A DNA stretch of 45,594 nucleotides from Gryganskiella cystojenkinii (Eukaryota; Mortierellomycota; Mortierellomycetes; Mortierellales; Mortierellaceae). Below the pieces are notes generated by a model that searched no databases, was not told the DNA's origin, and saw only the letters and a program-made list of their open reading frames with translations. The stretch covers positions 1-45,594 of the forward strand of contig JAAAIG010000238.1 in assembly GCA_015852425.1 (NCBI GenBank), in the 5' to 3' direction. Positions within the stretch are counted from its first letter, which is position 1. Each line of letters opens with the position of its first letter. Made by a program: the position numbers and the translations under genes. Below are positions 11,715 through 23,759 of the stretch, in pieces.

Positions 11715-12087
11715 GATTTGTTTTTTTATATGATGGATAAAGTGAGGGGAAAAGGGAGAGATGTGAACGCGATGCAGTGCAGATGAGCATCTCGTTCTTT
11801 TTCACGTTCTTTTTGTCCATCAACTTCCATTCGTCCAACAGAACGAGGGCACGCTGATTGGTTAAGGGGCGAACACGATCAACTTTAAATTATTCAATGT
11901 GACAACACCCTATGAAATATGACAACTACGACTCCTTCTTGTCTCCTGTAACCGATCGTGTCTTCATCGAGGCTAGCACTGGCACCGAAACAGACATGAC
12001 CGATCGAAAAGGGACTAAAGGAATCGCTATATGAGGACTACGAGCTCCTTTTCTTGAAACGGGACTGTGGCCAAGACTGGACGTATC
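11715..12087. other. intergenic region, GET2 upstream / FTR1 downstream
   Basis: The 373 bp between the GET2 start and the FTR1 stop hold no convincing gene. They probably contain the GET2 promoter and the FTR1 3' end. Confidence 0.5.
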
Positions 12088-14025
12088 TCATTCATGGCGC
12101 TGTTGATCCGTTGCGCCGTAGCTGTTGCTTCCCGCTACAGCGGCTCCAGCAGCAGGGCCGTCATGGCGACGAGTCACATTGCTCTTGTTGGACGAATGGC
12201 CACTGCTCTCGCCGCCAGTCTGGTTATGGTACACGGGACGATAAGCATCACTTGAACTTCCACCATCGTCGCCCTCGACATCATCGTCTGTGATCGTGTT
12301 GGATCCAGAAAGGAGAGGTCGGACCGCATCGTCTCCAAGAGTCTTTCTCTTCCTCTTGGCATCCAAATGGACCAGACTGACAATGATTACAGCCCAGTAG
12401 AGGATATAACCGGTAATGGTCCAATACGACGCAATGTTGCTCCAGCCCAGGATCGCGTTAAACACACTCCACCACTCGGCATCCGGTTGCTTGGGGTCAC
12501 AGCACTTCAAGGCCCAGACATTGACACGAGGATCGAACGTCGCGGCATCATCCGACAAGGCACCAGTCAAGTTCATCCAGCGATCGGCTTCGAACGCAGC
12601 GATACCCTTGGCAACCAAACCAGCAGCAACCAGGAGCAAGAGACAAGTCGAGCCGACAAAGAAGGGCTGGAGTTTCATCCGGTTACCACCTCTGTAGATC
12701 AGCCAACCGATCAGAGCACCCAGGGCGACACCTCCCAGGACGGCAGCGGGGATCGCTTGAGGATCTTCAGTGAACGTGACACCACCGATAAAAACGACGG
12801 CCTCCAAACCCTCACGAAGGACTGTAACAAGGGGAAGGAGGAAAAGAGCGTACTTGCGGGACTGGTTGCCGAGTCCATGAGCGTTCTCATCGTCCATGGC
12901 CTTGGCGAGCTTGATTTTCCATTTCTCTTGCATCTGGTTTGTACGGAGCATGGCGATACCCATGACAGTGATCATGATCACGGCGACAAAGGAGAAGCAA
13001 CCGACCCAAAGGCCTTCACTGGCGGCCCAGAGGTTGGTAGCGTACATGTTCCTATATTCACATAATAGAAAGTCAAGTAAGGGTGAGACATCGGGATCGG
13101 GTATGGACGAATTTGGACATCTTGAACGTTTCTTTGAGAAAATCAGAGGTGGTTCAGGAGAGGGGGAAAGTCATATCTGGAGTGAAGAGAGTTGTGACAT
13201 GTGTCCCGCACAGGTCGCGCCATGAAATTTATATATGAGATGGCCCTGAGCTAGGTTCTTTCCTTCTGTTCTTTTCCCTTTTTTCCCCGCTCGAAGAGCT
13301 GCGGGGGTGGGTGGAGTTTGAGAGAGAAAAAAAAAAAGAACAAAAAGATCTTTCGCGGAAGATTCCCACACTTCACAAGACCATAAAAGGCATAGATTAC
13401 AGACTAGGAAAGAGGGCTGAAAGGGGGAGAAAAAGGAGAAAAAGGAAACAAGCAAAGAAGAGATAGGCGCACAAAAAGATCTGATAAAGAGAACAACCTA
13501 GGGAGCAGTAACAAAGACCAAGACAGGGGACAAAGACAGAGAGCAACCCAGTCTGAAGGGCAAGCAAAAAAAAAAAGAAGAGAAAACCAAAACTTACCAG
13601 ACAACAATGAACGCCGCGCCAATCGCAAGGGATACCAGCAGCCCCAGACCTGTTCCTGCCCAGACCTAGCAATGTTTTGGATACACCCGAGTTTAGGCCA
13701 AGACGCCCAAAGAGTCAGAGTATCAGTCAGGGAGGAGAGGGAGAGAGAGAGTGAGTGTGAGAGACCACGAAGTATTGGGGGAGGAGAGAAAAAAGGGGAC
13801 GGTTAGAACGACCATTCATTTCGCCAAACGGGGAATCCATTCCAAAACTGACATTCCTTCCTTCTAATTTCGTACCTGGCGAGCCAGTCTCTTTCTCATG
13901 GCGACATCGTCCGTCAAGACCTGACTCAAGAACGAGAGCAGGACCGAGACAATGATAGCAGCCTCTGTGGTCTCTCGAAAGATAATAAAGAAGATTGGAA
14001 GCGAAAAGTAGTCTTCTGCGCCCAT
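12088..14025 (-). CDS. FTR1: High-affinity iron permease (Ftr1 family)
   Basis: Exons 13876-14025, 13598-13665 and 12088-13051 give 393 residues. The start MGAEDYFSLPIFFIIFRE leads into the first R-E-x-x-E iron motif (RETTE, residues 17-21) in TM1. The second motif, REGLE (about residues 152-156), lies in LVTVLREGLEAVVF. Several other hydrophobic segments follow, then a cytosolic tail of about 100 residues rich in Asp, Ser and Gly. Known role: Ftr1 imports iron at the plasma membrane together with a Fet3 multicopper ferroxidase. No ferroxidase gene is next to it. Its introns (210 and 546 nt) are long for this window. The upstream region has an exact RATCWGATAA element, which suggests GATA-type iron regulation. 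Confidence 0.95.
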
Positions 14026-14310
14026 GGTCGGTTATTGTGTATGTTTATGTGTGTTCTTTTCGTTGTTGATATGTACAGAAAGTTGATTCCAATCAAGAGT
14101 GAATGAATGGCGTGATCAGCACGAAATCAAGTTGATCGTGTGAGTGAAGGAGAGAATGAGAGCAAAGAAAAGGCAATGTAAAGGCGTGCCGGGTGAATAC
14201 AACAATAAAAATGCAAGTGGGGAGAGAGCACAGAATAAAAGAGAAGGAGAGAGGAGTGAGAAATCGAAAAGTGGATTGTGCGTGCAGCACCAAAAAAGAT
14301 AAAAAAAAAA

Positions 14311-14320
14311 AATCTGATAA
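14311..14320 (+). promoter_or_regulatory. RATCWGATAA iron-responsive GATA-factor site
   Basis: The sequence AATCTGATAA matches the extended RATCWGATAA consensus of fungal iron-repressor GATA factors (SRE1/SREA/Urbs1 class). It lies about 286 bp upstream of the FTR1 ATG. The match is seen directly; function is inference. Confidence 0.55.
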
Positions 14321-14329
14321 GGAATCAGT

Positions 14330-14335
14330 CACGTG
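14330..14335. promoter_or_regulatory. CACGTG E-box
   Basis: A palindromic CACGTG lies 9 bp beyond the GATA element on the same side of FTR1. It is the core site for fungal bHLH factors. A single hexamer can occur by chance. Confidence 0.35.
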
Positions 14336-14498
14336 CATTGGAGAATAGGTTGTAGCCGTGGTCGATGGCTGCCTTGCTGTGTTCTTGTGCAGGCACTCGT
14401 GAGAGTAATAGCGAGATAGACACTTGCAAGTGCTTTCTCCTCCTTCATAGGTTGCCCCTACTATAATACTCCTCAGTCCTACATGCCTACAAAGCTCA

Positions 14499-16989
14499 CT
14501 ATACTGACTGCAAAAGCAACCCCGCCATAGCTTCTTCAGATCGGATTCCTCGACGTGCTCCCTCGACTCGCTTGGTCAAGATGGCCTTGATAGTTGGTAG
14601 ATTCATGATCGAGGCTGCTGTCGGTCGTTGCTCAAAGTCTGGCTGCATTAGACTTTTGGTCAAGACCAAAATCTCTTTTGAGAACTGTCGTCCTCGACTC
14701 GCGGGCATGACTTCCGATACGATCGTCTGTGGGTAGGACAGAGACATGGCAGATGATGGCCTTGATCCTTCAGGCGTAGAGCCTCCAGAGGGTGTCCCTA
14801 CGTTCGAGTCATTACCAGAATTCAAACTATTCGGCTCCATTACCACTGCTGGAGTCACCTCCATATCGTCCTCGATCTTGAAATCGCCATCTCGAAGTCG
14901 GTGCCATTCTTCACCCTCTCCAGGTAACTCGCCGATTCTATTCGTAATCATTTCGTAGACTGTCATGCCCAGACTGAAGATATCCGAGTACTTGCCACAT
15001 TTGTCATTGAGTAGCTCTTGTGGCAGGTAAAATTTGTCACCTTCCGGGATATCCTGACCTTTTTCCAAGGGGAGTGCAACCGAGTGGCCAAAGTCGCCAA
15101 TTTTGAGGGATCCTGTTGCGGTGATGAAAACATTCTCGGGTTTGATATCCAGATGCAGAATATTACTGGCATGAATCGCACGTAAGCCCTAATAGAGTAA
15201 AAAGTGTATCTGAAATCTTAGTAAAATATTCATTAAAACAGTATAGTACCCACGTAAAATAATAAGTCATGGCCACAGCATACCGAAGCAAGGTCTGTCA
15301 GACACCTCCACACTCGCTTTTCGTCGCATCCTTTGTACTTTTTCTGAGCCTGTAGTGCCGCTTTGAAGCTGCATGCAAAAGTAAAATTCAAGCTTATTAG
15401 AACAATGATTCGGTTCATCACGCTTTACGTCCTATGCGCAGTCTTGGGCGACTACTTACTTTCCGAGCTTACATAGCTCTAAGCGCATGTAAATCTTTCC
15501 TTTTTGCTCCCACGCCTCCGACAACTGCACAACATGCGGATTTTTTTCGATACGCCACATATTTCGTACTTCGTTCAAGTAGTGTTTTCTAATACAAGGT
15601 TTGAGAAAAGTATGTCGTTTAGCAACAAAAAAACCAGGGTACAACTAAAACATAACGATATCGCTTTCCATGTGTTAGGTCGTGCGTGTTACCTCTCCAT
15701 GGCTCCCTGGACAGTCCTCAGTAGCCTTTTGACAGCATAAAACTCCTTACTCTTTTTGCTCTGTACTTTCAAAACGTCAGCAAACTGCCCTGCGCCAAGG
15801 ACGGTCTCGTTCACATAAAAGTTTGTCTTTAGGTAGTCTGGGTATATCCGTGATCTGGCCTTGGATTGAGTAAACATCACTAAAAGATCAGAGTGGAAAG
15901 GGATGCTTGGTTAGCAAGCTAAAATGAAATATCATAAATAGGGCGATAATCGGTCAAAATAAAAAGGCGTCAGTCAGCTACCTCTCTTGTCCAAACGGAA
16001 CAGCTCCTCCAGATACTCTTCCGTCAGATGATGAGGGTAGTCTGAGTACCACTGACTCTCGGACAAATAGTCGAGCTCGAATCTCGCCTTGGGTCTTGAA
16101 GAACTGCTGAATGGGTTGTCCTCACTCCCGGCAGGTGAAGCAGATCCTGGGCGTGAAGAGCCAAAGAAGTTGAACGGAGTAGCTTTCACAGGTGTTCCTG
16201 GCGGTGTTCCAAAATTAATGGGTCGCACTGGTGAGAATCCGGTCGGGCTAATGTCCAGTTCTGCAGAGTCTGCACGGATGAAGTCTGGTAGCCTGGGAAT
16301 CCTGTCTACGCCTGTAGTCAATTTATCAAAACGGCGGGAGAGACGATGCGAAGGGTTAGTGCATCCTTATATGAGATCAAAGTCGAAGACACTAGGAGAG
16401 TAAAAAAAAGGTGTTTTATATCTGTACCTAGTACGGGGAGGCATTTAAGTCCTTTGCTCCTTGATCTAGGTCCCTCGCCTGGACTCGGTGTTTGTGGATG
16501 TTTTCCGAGCAGTGATCCGTTCTCGTGCATCCTCGAGAGTAATGAGCTTGACCTGGAGAACGGAGGTCGACCATGGTAACCTCGAGGTCTTGTTGGCGTG
16601 GAGAGTGCACCTTCGTCGTCAAAGTCATCGTCGCCTCCGTCTTCCTTGGAATTCATCATAAAGAACCGTTTTGTTGCTACAGGGATATCCCTTGACCCTT
16701 CGAGCAGTGGTAATGGGTTTTTGTTTGGGAGTGGCGTTGTAATGGTTGAGGCAGAGACTCTTCTGGCTCGGAGTGAATCCATCCGTGACTGGAAGAAGGA
16801 CGTTGGTAAGGAAGTGGATAGGGAAGAATCGCTGGCTGCCCCTTGGTCCTCGTCCACATCCTGGTCAACGTCCATTCTATCCTCGACAAGGTCCAGCTCC
16901 CGTCCGTGAGACCTGCTGCGCGTTGAAGGGGATGTCGAAGACGGCAATGAATCTATTTCAAACGGATATGACGAGAAATGTAATGACAT
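14499..16989 (-). CDS. WEE1: Wee1/Swe1-type mitotic inhibitor kinase
   Basis: Six exons (16428-16989, 15982-16311, 15693-15879, 15460-15588, 15284-15368, 14499-15188) give 660 residues. The first 300 are disordered, rich in Ser-Pro and Thr-Pro. The kinase domain follows: glycine loop LGAGQFADV (from about 325), AVK lysine (about 348), a Wee1-style helix LNEVRNMWRIEKNPHVVQL, catalytic loop HLDIKPEN (about 443-450), DFG (about 463) and the Wee1 hallmark EGDKFYLPQELL in place of APE. The F-S-L-G-M-T and W-x-x-L-R-x-G-D segments also fit the family. Known role: phosphorylates the inhibitory Tyr of CDK1 to delay mitosis. A Ser/Gly/Pro-rich insert interrupts the C-lobe. A further upstream coding exon cannot be excluded. 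Confidence 0.92.
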
Positions 16990-19280
16990 AAAGATTGGTC
17001 AGAGATCATTGACTTTTTAGGATTTCATACGAGCAGTTGGTTGTATGGTGGGAACCATTTCACTCTTTTTTTTTTTGGTCAAAAGAAGTAAACACATGCC
17101 TTGGGGGCGTGTCATTGGTGTGAGTGTGTTCTTGATGGTAGTTGCGTTAATTGGTGGCGTGTGTGAGCAAACGGAGAACTCCGTGTAGCTGAATGGTATG
17201 CGTGTGCGTGTGCGTGCTCCCTTCTCTGTGGGTGATTGTCGCACGGTAATGGCTCTGTTTGAACAACAAAAAAGGAGGTAACAAAAGGAAAGAAGGAAGA
17301 GATGGCGAGCGAGTATGATGTAATCCCGACTATTTCTGACTGAGAGTGTGCGGGAGAGGCGTCGAATGACGAAAGTGGTGAAGAGAGGTTGCAGCACGGA
17401 GGTGATGAGAACAGTCCAATTAAAGATGACTCAATCCCGGAAATGAAGAGAGTGAGAGGGAGAGTGTGTGGGGAGGAGAGATCAATGCAAGAAAAATAAA
17501 GGTTCAGCCAGTTGGTGGCAAGAAAGCAAACAGAGGGCGACGAAAGGGGTGCCCGTTTCTTCACTCTTCGTGACTGCCTTGATAGACGCCACCACTTTTT
17601 TACATCCCAGAAAACGGCACAGCCTTTTTTCTTTTTTTTTTTTGCACAAGAGGAACTGCAAAAGAACAACTATGTGGTGCGATTCATGCGTGTTCGGGTA
17701 ACAAAACACAAGTGGAAAGACACAAACCTTGACTGGTCGCACGCAGGAACGGGGACAGGGTTGCACAACGAACCACCCGTGCTCGCCCACTACCTGGCCG
17801 TTTGTTTCTTTTGATCTCTTTTTTTTGCTCGTACTGTACTTCTCTCTATCAGTTCATCCTACTTTCATCCCTGAAAAAAGGACAAGAGATCTGACCCAAG
17901 GCAGGGGAGAGGAGCGGTGTGTTGGGTACAAACGTGGCACAGGTGGTTACTGCCCTCTTTCACTGCCACAGTAAACACTACGCACAATGCAACAAAGGGG
18001 CAAGGACCCCAGGATGATCACAGGGTGACAAGGGTAACAAGGCGACTGGCAGGATAAGGCGGAATTTCCGAACCGGTCACTCTCCTTCCTCTTCCCTTTC
18101 TCTCACTCTATCTCTTTATCCCCCCTTTTCCCTTTCTTTTTGTTTCTGAAAAACTATTCTGCCCTCGACGAGCAGGAATTTTTTGTGAGGGTCCCTGTTG
18201 TCCCGGGGTACCCGCCTCAAGAGCCAAAGGGAAGTGAGATCACAAACGAAAAAAAAGAGACAACTGTGCAAAGGGGACCAAAAAAAATCAAAGGTTCCCT
18301 TGGACCCCTCTTCCGTCTGTGCCCTCTTTGTTCTTGCCCCCTCCTCCACCACCCCTTTTCATTTCTTCCACCCACCTTTGAACTCCATCTCAAACCTCCT
18401 TTTTTCACCATCTTTACTTTTCTTTTCTCTCTTTGTCCTCTCACCATTTTCTTTATATTTCCTCCACGACCCCCATCCACCCATGCACTGTCCACGACAA
18501 CTGATCCCCTTGTCTAGTCCCCACTCTGGACCTCGTCACCGCGCCTCAAAACTGCAACAACATCTCTCATCCTCGATTTGCTCTCATTGTTCTTCGACTC
18601 CTTTCGTCTCTTTTTCGTCTTTTTCAAACCCTCGTCTTTCTATATTTCATTAAAAAATCGTTATATTTTTGCACGAGAACCCTCACGATCAATTTTCCAG
18701 ACCGCTCTCGAACGCGGTAACCTGCAATCATCCTTAATAACACTCCTCACTCCCTCTTCTTCAGCCTCCCTCCTCTTTCTTTTTCTTTTTCTTTTTCCCT
18801 CCTCCTCCTCGTTCTCAGTCTCATTCCCTCCTTTCTTTGCTTCAGACTCTTCGGCTCTCAACAGTCATTTCAAGCTCTCAAGTAGCTTTATATAAGCCTG
18901 CTCTGGGGTCCTTTCCTTGTATTTTTTGCTCAACCCATATCACACGGACCAACTTTTGCATGCTTTGAAAAAGGGATCGCCACTCTTTGGTTTTCTCTCA
19001 AAGCCGTTTTATCTCTTTCTCTCCCCATCAACACCAACTCGCACTTTTATTATTATTTCATTTATATTGCATCTCTCCTTCTTCTTTCGTTTTCTTTTAA
19101 TCTCCCAATACCTATTTCTATCCCATCTTCGGACCCAATAATCTCGTTCCCGATCTTACGATAAAACTATCTCCATCCTCGATCCAACGTAAAACCAAAA
19201 AACAAAAGCCAAATCCCTCTTGCGATCCGGAACAATATCAAAAAGCAACTACAACAAACAACGGCGACTTTTATATTCGG
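16990..19280. other. long divergent intergenic region with pyrimidine-rich leader
   Basis: About 2.3 kb separate the divergent WEE1 and ELMO-like starts. From about 18060 to 19150 the plus strand is dominated by C and T, with many TCTTTT and CCTCCT runs, ending just upstream of the plus-strand gene. Open frames in it translate to Phe/Leu/Ser strings with no family features. No tRNA or repeat element was recognised. Confidence 0.6.
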
Positions 19281-22200
19281 ATGCCTGCACCGATGAGGAT
19301 CGAGATCAAAGTATCATACCGCGAAGACGGTCGGAAACTCGATCGAGTCTTTGAATTTCCACCAGAGACGACTTGTCGCCAGGCTGTTGAGCAGGTAAAA
19401 AAAAACGACATTTTCTTATTTTTTTCAATTGATGATCGGCTTTAGACAAAACAGGGGACGGGTCTGCGTCCTTTCCCGTTTAGATTTTTTCGCAGGATTT
19501 TTATGAGCTCCCGGTGGTTAATTGCCTTTTGCTTTGGTGTTTGTTTTTTTTCTGTGTTTTTTAGGTCTGCTCCGCCTTTGCGTTGCACAGCGACTGGACT
19601 CTGGCCATGTAAGATTTCCCTTTGGAACAAAACAAAGACAAAAAAAACCACAAAACAAAAGACTGAACAGGTTCGTCTCACTGACACTCGTCTTTGCACT
19701 CGACCAAAAAAAAATATATATATATATAGGTACAGCAGGAAACATGGAGGATGGGCCCACGACAACACCAGACTTGTCGACATCACATTCAAAGGCCACG
19801 TAAGTGATCCCAACCGTCTGCAAAAATAATCACGATACCTAATTGTTACATGATGATCCCTTTTCGTTTCTTCTGACCACATACTCCTCTTCCACCTTTC
19901 TTACTTTTCTTTCCAGAAAACACTGGAATTACGGAGAAAAACGTCTTCATATTTTGAGGTTCTGCCGTCAAGCAATCTTGAACCATCCAAGGTAAAAAAA
20001 AAAAGAAAAAAAAAAAGTAAAAATAACACGATCATTTCGTTGTTGGTCGCGCGTTTTTACTCATTTCTATATTTGGAATATCCATAGACATCCTTACGCG
20101 ACTCAACCACGATCCTCCGCGGTCCAACTTCACCGATAGATCATCATCGCCTCTTCAACTTTTTTCGAACCTCAGATGACCCACCCCACCCACTGCATCC
20201 ACAACAAGAACAACCACACTCACTGATTTCCAAACTTCAGAGCGGGAGTATCTACCTCTCGGTCATCTTGTTGAACAGCGATGGCAAGATCCTGTTGAGT
20301 CACTCAGGTCTACCACCCACCATCCTTGTCTCGACCGTTGACCGGGGAAACTACTACAACTTTGATACAGACTCTGCAGATTTCGCTTGGATGTTCAAGA
20401 CCACACTGGATTGGGCTTCTGAAAAGGCTATCCCTGAGACAACATCATCTTCAGCTTCTTTTGTAGATAGACCCTCAACTGATGGTGGTGGCAGCGGTGG
20501 CCGTCAACGTCGATTTTCTTCCGATATTACTGCTACGCTCTTGGGCGCGTCATCCGAGACCGAGATCGCAACACCAGCTCCTGTGACCGATCCAAGGACC
20601 ATCACGACAGCATTACTTTCACCACCACCGGGCCCCCGAAAGTCGTTTTCAAGCAATCGTGTCAGCAGTCCGAACCATTTGTGCCCAAATAAGAGTCCTG
20701 TCAGTGGCAATTCTAGCTCAATCTCTGTGGACCGATCGTCGGTTCTTTCGGATATCACTGGATCTAGTATTACGGCTGGCAGACCATCAGGAGCGTCTTC
20801 AACTACCGCGGTTGCAGCAGGGAAACATTCGTTTCAATACAAGGATCGACAGAACGATTATCGACGGGAGAACAGGCTCAGACGTGAATATGTCGCGGCT
20901 GTGGAACGATTACAGCTCAAACTTGGGATTCCACCGATTGACCTGTTGCATGATCGTGTCATGGATCTCCCCCAGGTCGGTGCAAAATCCATTATGGCGA
21001 TTCAGTATGTCCGTGATCATCAAAGGGACCAAGTTGCTCAGGATCAAGTTCAGACGGGATCCTTCCGATGGCGACATATCGAGTCTATTTCAAACTCTGT
21101 CTATACGAGAAGGGAGCAGCTTTGGTCCGAATTGGTCAGTTACTATGACAACACACGAGGTAAAGAGTGAATGGAAAGACCTTCAAAAATAACTTTTTCT
21201 GAGCAAATCACCTGATGCCAAAGAAAAAAGTGCTAAAAGTATTTCATCCATCTCCGTTGCTTAGTCTCTCGACCAACCTCAGGACTCTACGTCGGACTAT
21301 ACTACACAGAAAGCACGATGGCAGGTTTACAGATCTTGGTCCCCAAGAACCGTCGGACTTTTGTCCCCTTGGTCAAGGTGCGAGAGAACGGAGATCTAAC
21401 GCCAGAGGAATGGACGTGGATGCAATCGACCGCGGCCATGGATCTGAACCAGCTCGCCAAGAACTGTGCTGTGTCCAAGGAAGATCCCATGCATCATCTC
21501 AAAGTCGAATTCGCACATTCGACTGCAAAACTCTCGAGGCTCACACAGCTGAAATGGAATCCCTCGGACATGTACACGGTCGATACGATGCGTGTGGTAG
21601 TTCAGGATGACGAAACCTTGGCTGCAGCTGAAACAGAGCCGTTCGTGGAGACAACTGCCTTGAATAGTGGTTACGGATGGGGTCAGAGTCTTGCGGCCAT
21701 GAGTCAAGACCCGATCTGGATCGATTATATCAACCCCAAGGATGGGAGCATTCGTCGCGTCCCCGGCCATCAGGAAGACCACACAACAGGTGCTGTCCCT
21801 CGACGGAGACTCAACTCCTTCCGGGTCATCATGTTTATCAAACCGACTCGACATGCAACGCAGCCCCAGGAACATTTCAACCGGCAACTGTTTGAACTCT
21901 GCCCTTTCAACCTGTTCGATGCCCTGCATCACTCGGTGTTCAACGCGTCCATGTACCATCAACTCCGAAAAACGATGCAACAGGTCACGAACGAAATTGG
22001 GGACCTTGAACTTGAGATCGAGTTGGATCTGGAACAGGACATACAACGTTCTCGACGAGCTAGTCTTAGCAATGGCAGTAACAACAATAATGCAAAGACG
22101 AGCAACGGCAAAGTGGGACTCGAAACCTCCGATGGCTCAGACATTATCGGATCGCTATTGATTGACGATCTCAATATCAAGAATGTGCCGGAGAACAACG

Positions 22201-23651
22201 GCCCCAGTGCATATCGTCAATCTGTCGATCGTCCACGGCCAAAGTCCTGTTATTTCGGAGATGCGACTATCCAAGACCTCATCTCTGGAGCCAACATGAT
22301 GCGACGAAGCGATTCCATCGGATCAACACATTCACTGCTGGAAGCCATTGAACGTAGTGCCATGGGGGTCTCTCCCGTGCTCTCGGCCTCTTCGACCCAA
22401 TCATCCTACAGTGCCGATACGTTTGCGACCGTACCACCAATCCCTGACAGTAGAACCAGCCATGAAGGGAACGAGGCCATGCATACACCATTGGATTCCT
22501 CGCCCTCGTCCGGATCCTCTTCGATGGCCTCCAATTCGTCGTCGTCGTCAACGAATGGAGAGTCGTACAGTTACAGGAATAAACCCGAGGCGATTTTACC
22601 TTTTGACAGGCACCGATTCACGCCCGATCATGACCGTGTAAGGAGTAGATCCGGACCCCGGTTGTGTTTGGATGAGTTTGATCCCACGAATGCAGTCACG
22701 GGACTCCCAGGCACGTCGGGGTTTCGACCAACGTTTAGTGGAAGCTGTACCAGTATCCAGAGTCTCGTCGAAGTCAACGACGCGCTTATTCACCATAGCC
22801 GCCAACCGAGCCCGAGATCCCACCCAATTGCTGCAAGCAACAATAATGGCAATGGAGGCCAGCAAGGACCGAGTGTCAACTTCCGCCTCGATAATCGACC
22901 TCTCCCCCCGTTGCCTCACCAAACAACTCAGCATCGTCGAAGTCAAAGTCAACTCCAACAAGCCGCCGCAGAATGGCTCGCGACCTCCTCCTCCTCCTCC
23001 ACACCTCCTCCACCACCTTCTCTGAATCGCTCCGGTTGTGGTCTTTCACGGTCCCGAACCACGACCCATTCTTCCAACTCTTCGGTTTCGTTCCGGAACC
23101 GATACATTGCCTCCTTGCACGGCACTAACAACGAGAGCAGTCATACGCTCCGACACAAGTCCTCGTTGATGTCTGCACTCAATAGTTATGCACCCCCGTG
23201 TCCGCATCATCCCGGTAACGGCATCACTTCGGCAGGGATGTCGACCCCTCAACAGAACGGGGGGGTCTGTTCCTGTAATCAACAACTCCAACAACAACGA
23301 TCGAACCATCCAAGTTCTCCGGAACTGGAACGTCTGGCACAACAACAACAGGCGTTCCAAGAACAGTGGCGGTTAATCTCTTGGACCCGTCAGCTAAACG
23401 AATGGGACCATGCCAGGATGTTGAAGGGACAGGAGGACCTTTTTGGGTTTGGACTGAACTTTGGGAATGGGAGTGGCGGCAACGTGAGCACGCGTACGAA
23501 TGTCGGTTCGCCTTTGTTGTCGTCCTCTACACCTGTTCGCGGTGGAGCAGTAGGAGGAGGAGGTATTGCTGTAAGTGTACCCAAAACAATCAGGCCATTG
23601 GGTCTTAGCGACGATATTCCTCTTCGAACAGCCCCTCTGCATTTCAAATAA
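19281..23651 (+). CDS. Large uncharacterised protein with ELMO-like N-terminal ubiquitin-fold domain
   Basis: Six exons (19281-19394, 19565-19608, 19730-19799, 19917-19991, 20088-21159, 21265-23651) join in phase to give 1253 residues. Residues 1-80 read like a beta-grasp fold: IEIKVSYREDGRKLDRVFEF, then AVEQVCSAFALHSDWTLAMY, then RLVDITFKGH. The EVC...LH...LA pattern resembles the N-terminal Ras-binding domain of ELMO. The middle holds a conserved-looking helix-rich block (RRENRLRREYVAAVERLQLKLGIPP) and a beta-rich block (GLYVGLYYTESTMAGLQILV). The C-terminal half is Ser/Asn/Gln/Pro-rich and disordered. I do not recognise an ELMO core domain, so a role with a DOCK-type GEF is only a guess. 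An AATAAA overlaps the stop codon. The gene model is firmer than the function. Confidence 0.75.
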
Positions 23652-23759
23652 AAACAAAACTTTTCCATCTTGCCCACATAATCACTGAAAGAGAGGGAGG
23701 ACTTTTTAATCGATAAAAAGGCAAACTAAAGAGGGGAAATCGTTTCCTGTTCCTCCGTC

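Larger units (their letters stand above)
14026..14498. promoter_or_regulatory. FTR1 upstream region
   Basis: The 473 bp between the FTR1 start and the WEE1 stop have a CT-rich leader on the FTR1 strand (purine-rich on plus, about 14090-14290). A poly-A run, the GATA element and a CACGTG box then lie at 14300-14335. The WEE1 3' end occupies the far side. Confidence 0.6.

Noticed and set aside
17112..17669. 186-codon minus-strand frame in the WEE1 upstream region
   Set aside because: It translates to Ser/Phe/Cys/His low-complexity strings from CT-rich DNA with no family pattern, and it does not splice sensibly to WEE1 exon 1.
20238..20243. CTTCAG acceptor as the start of exon 5 in the ELMO-like gene
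   Set aside because: The sequence from the earlier acceptor at 20087 is fully open and in phase, and ends naturally in SKLQSGSIYLS, so no extra intron is needed.
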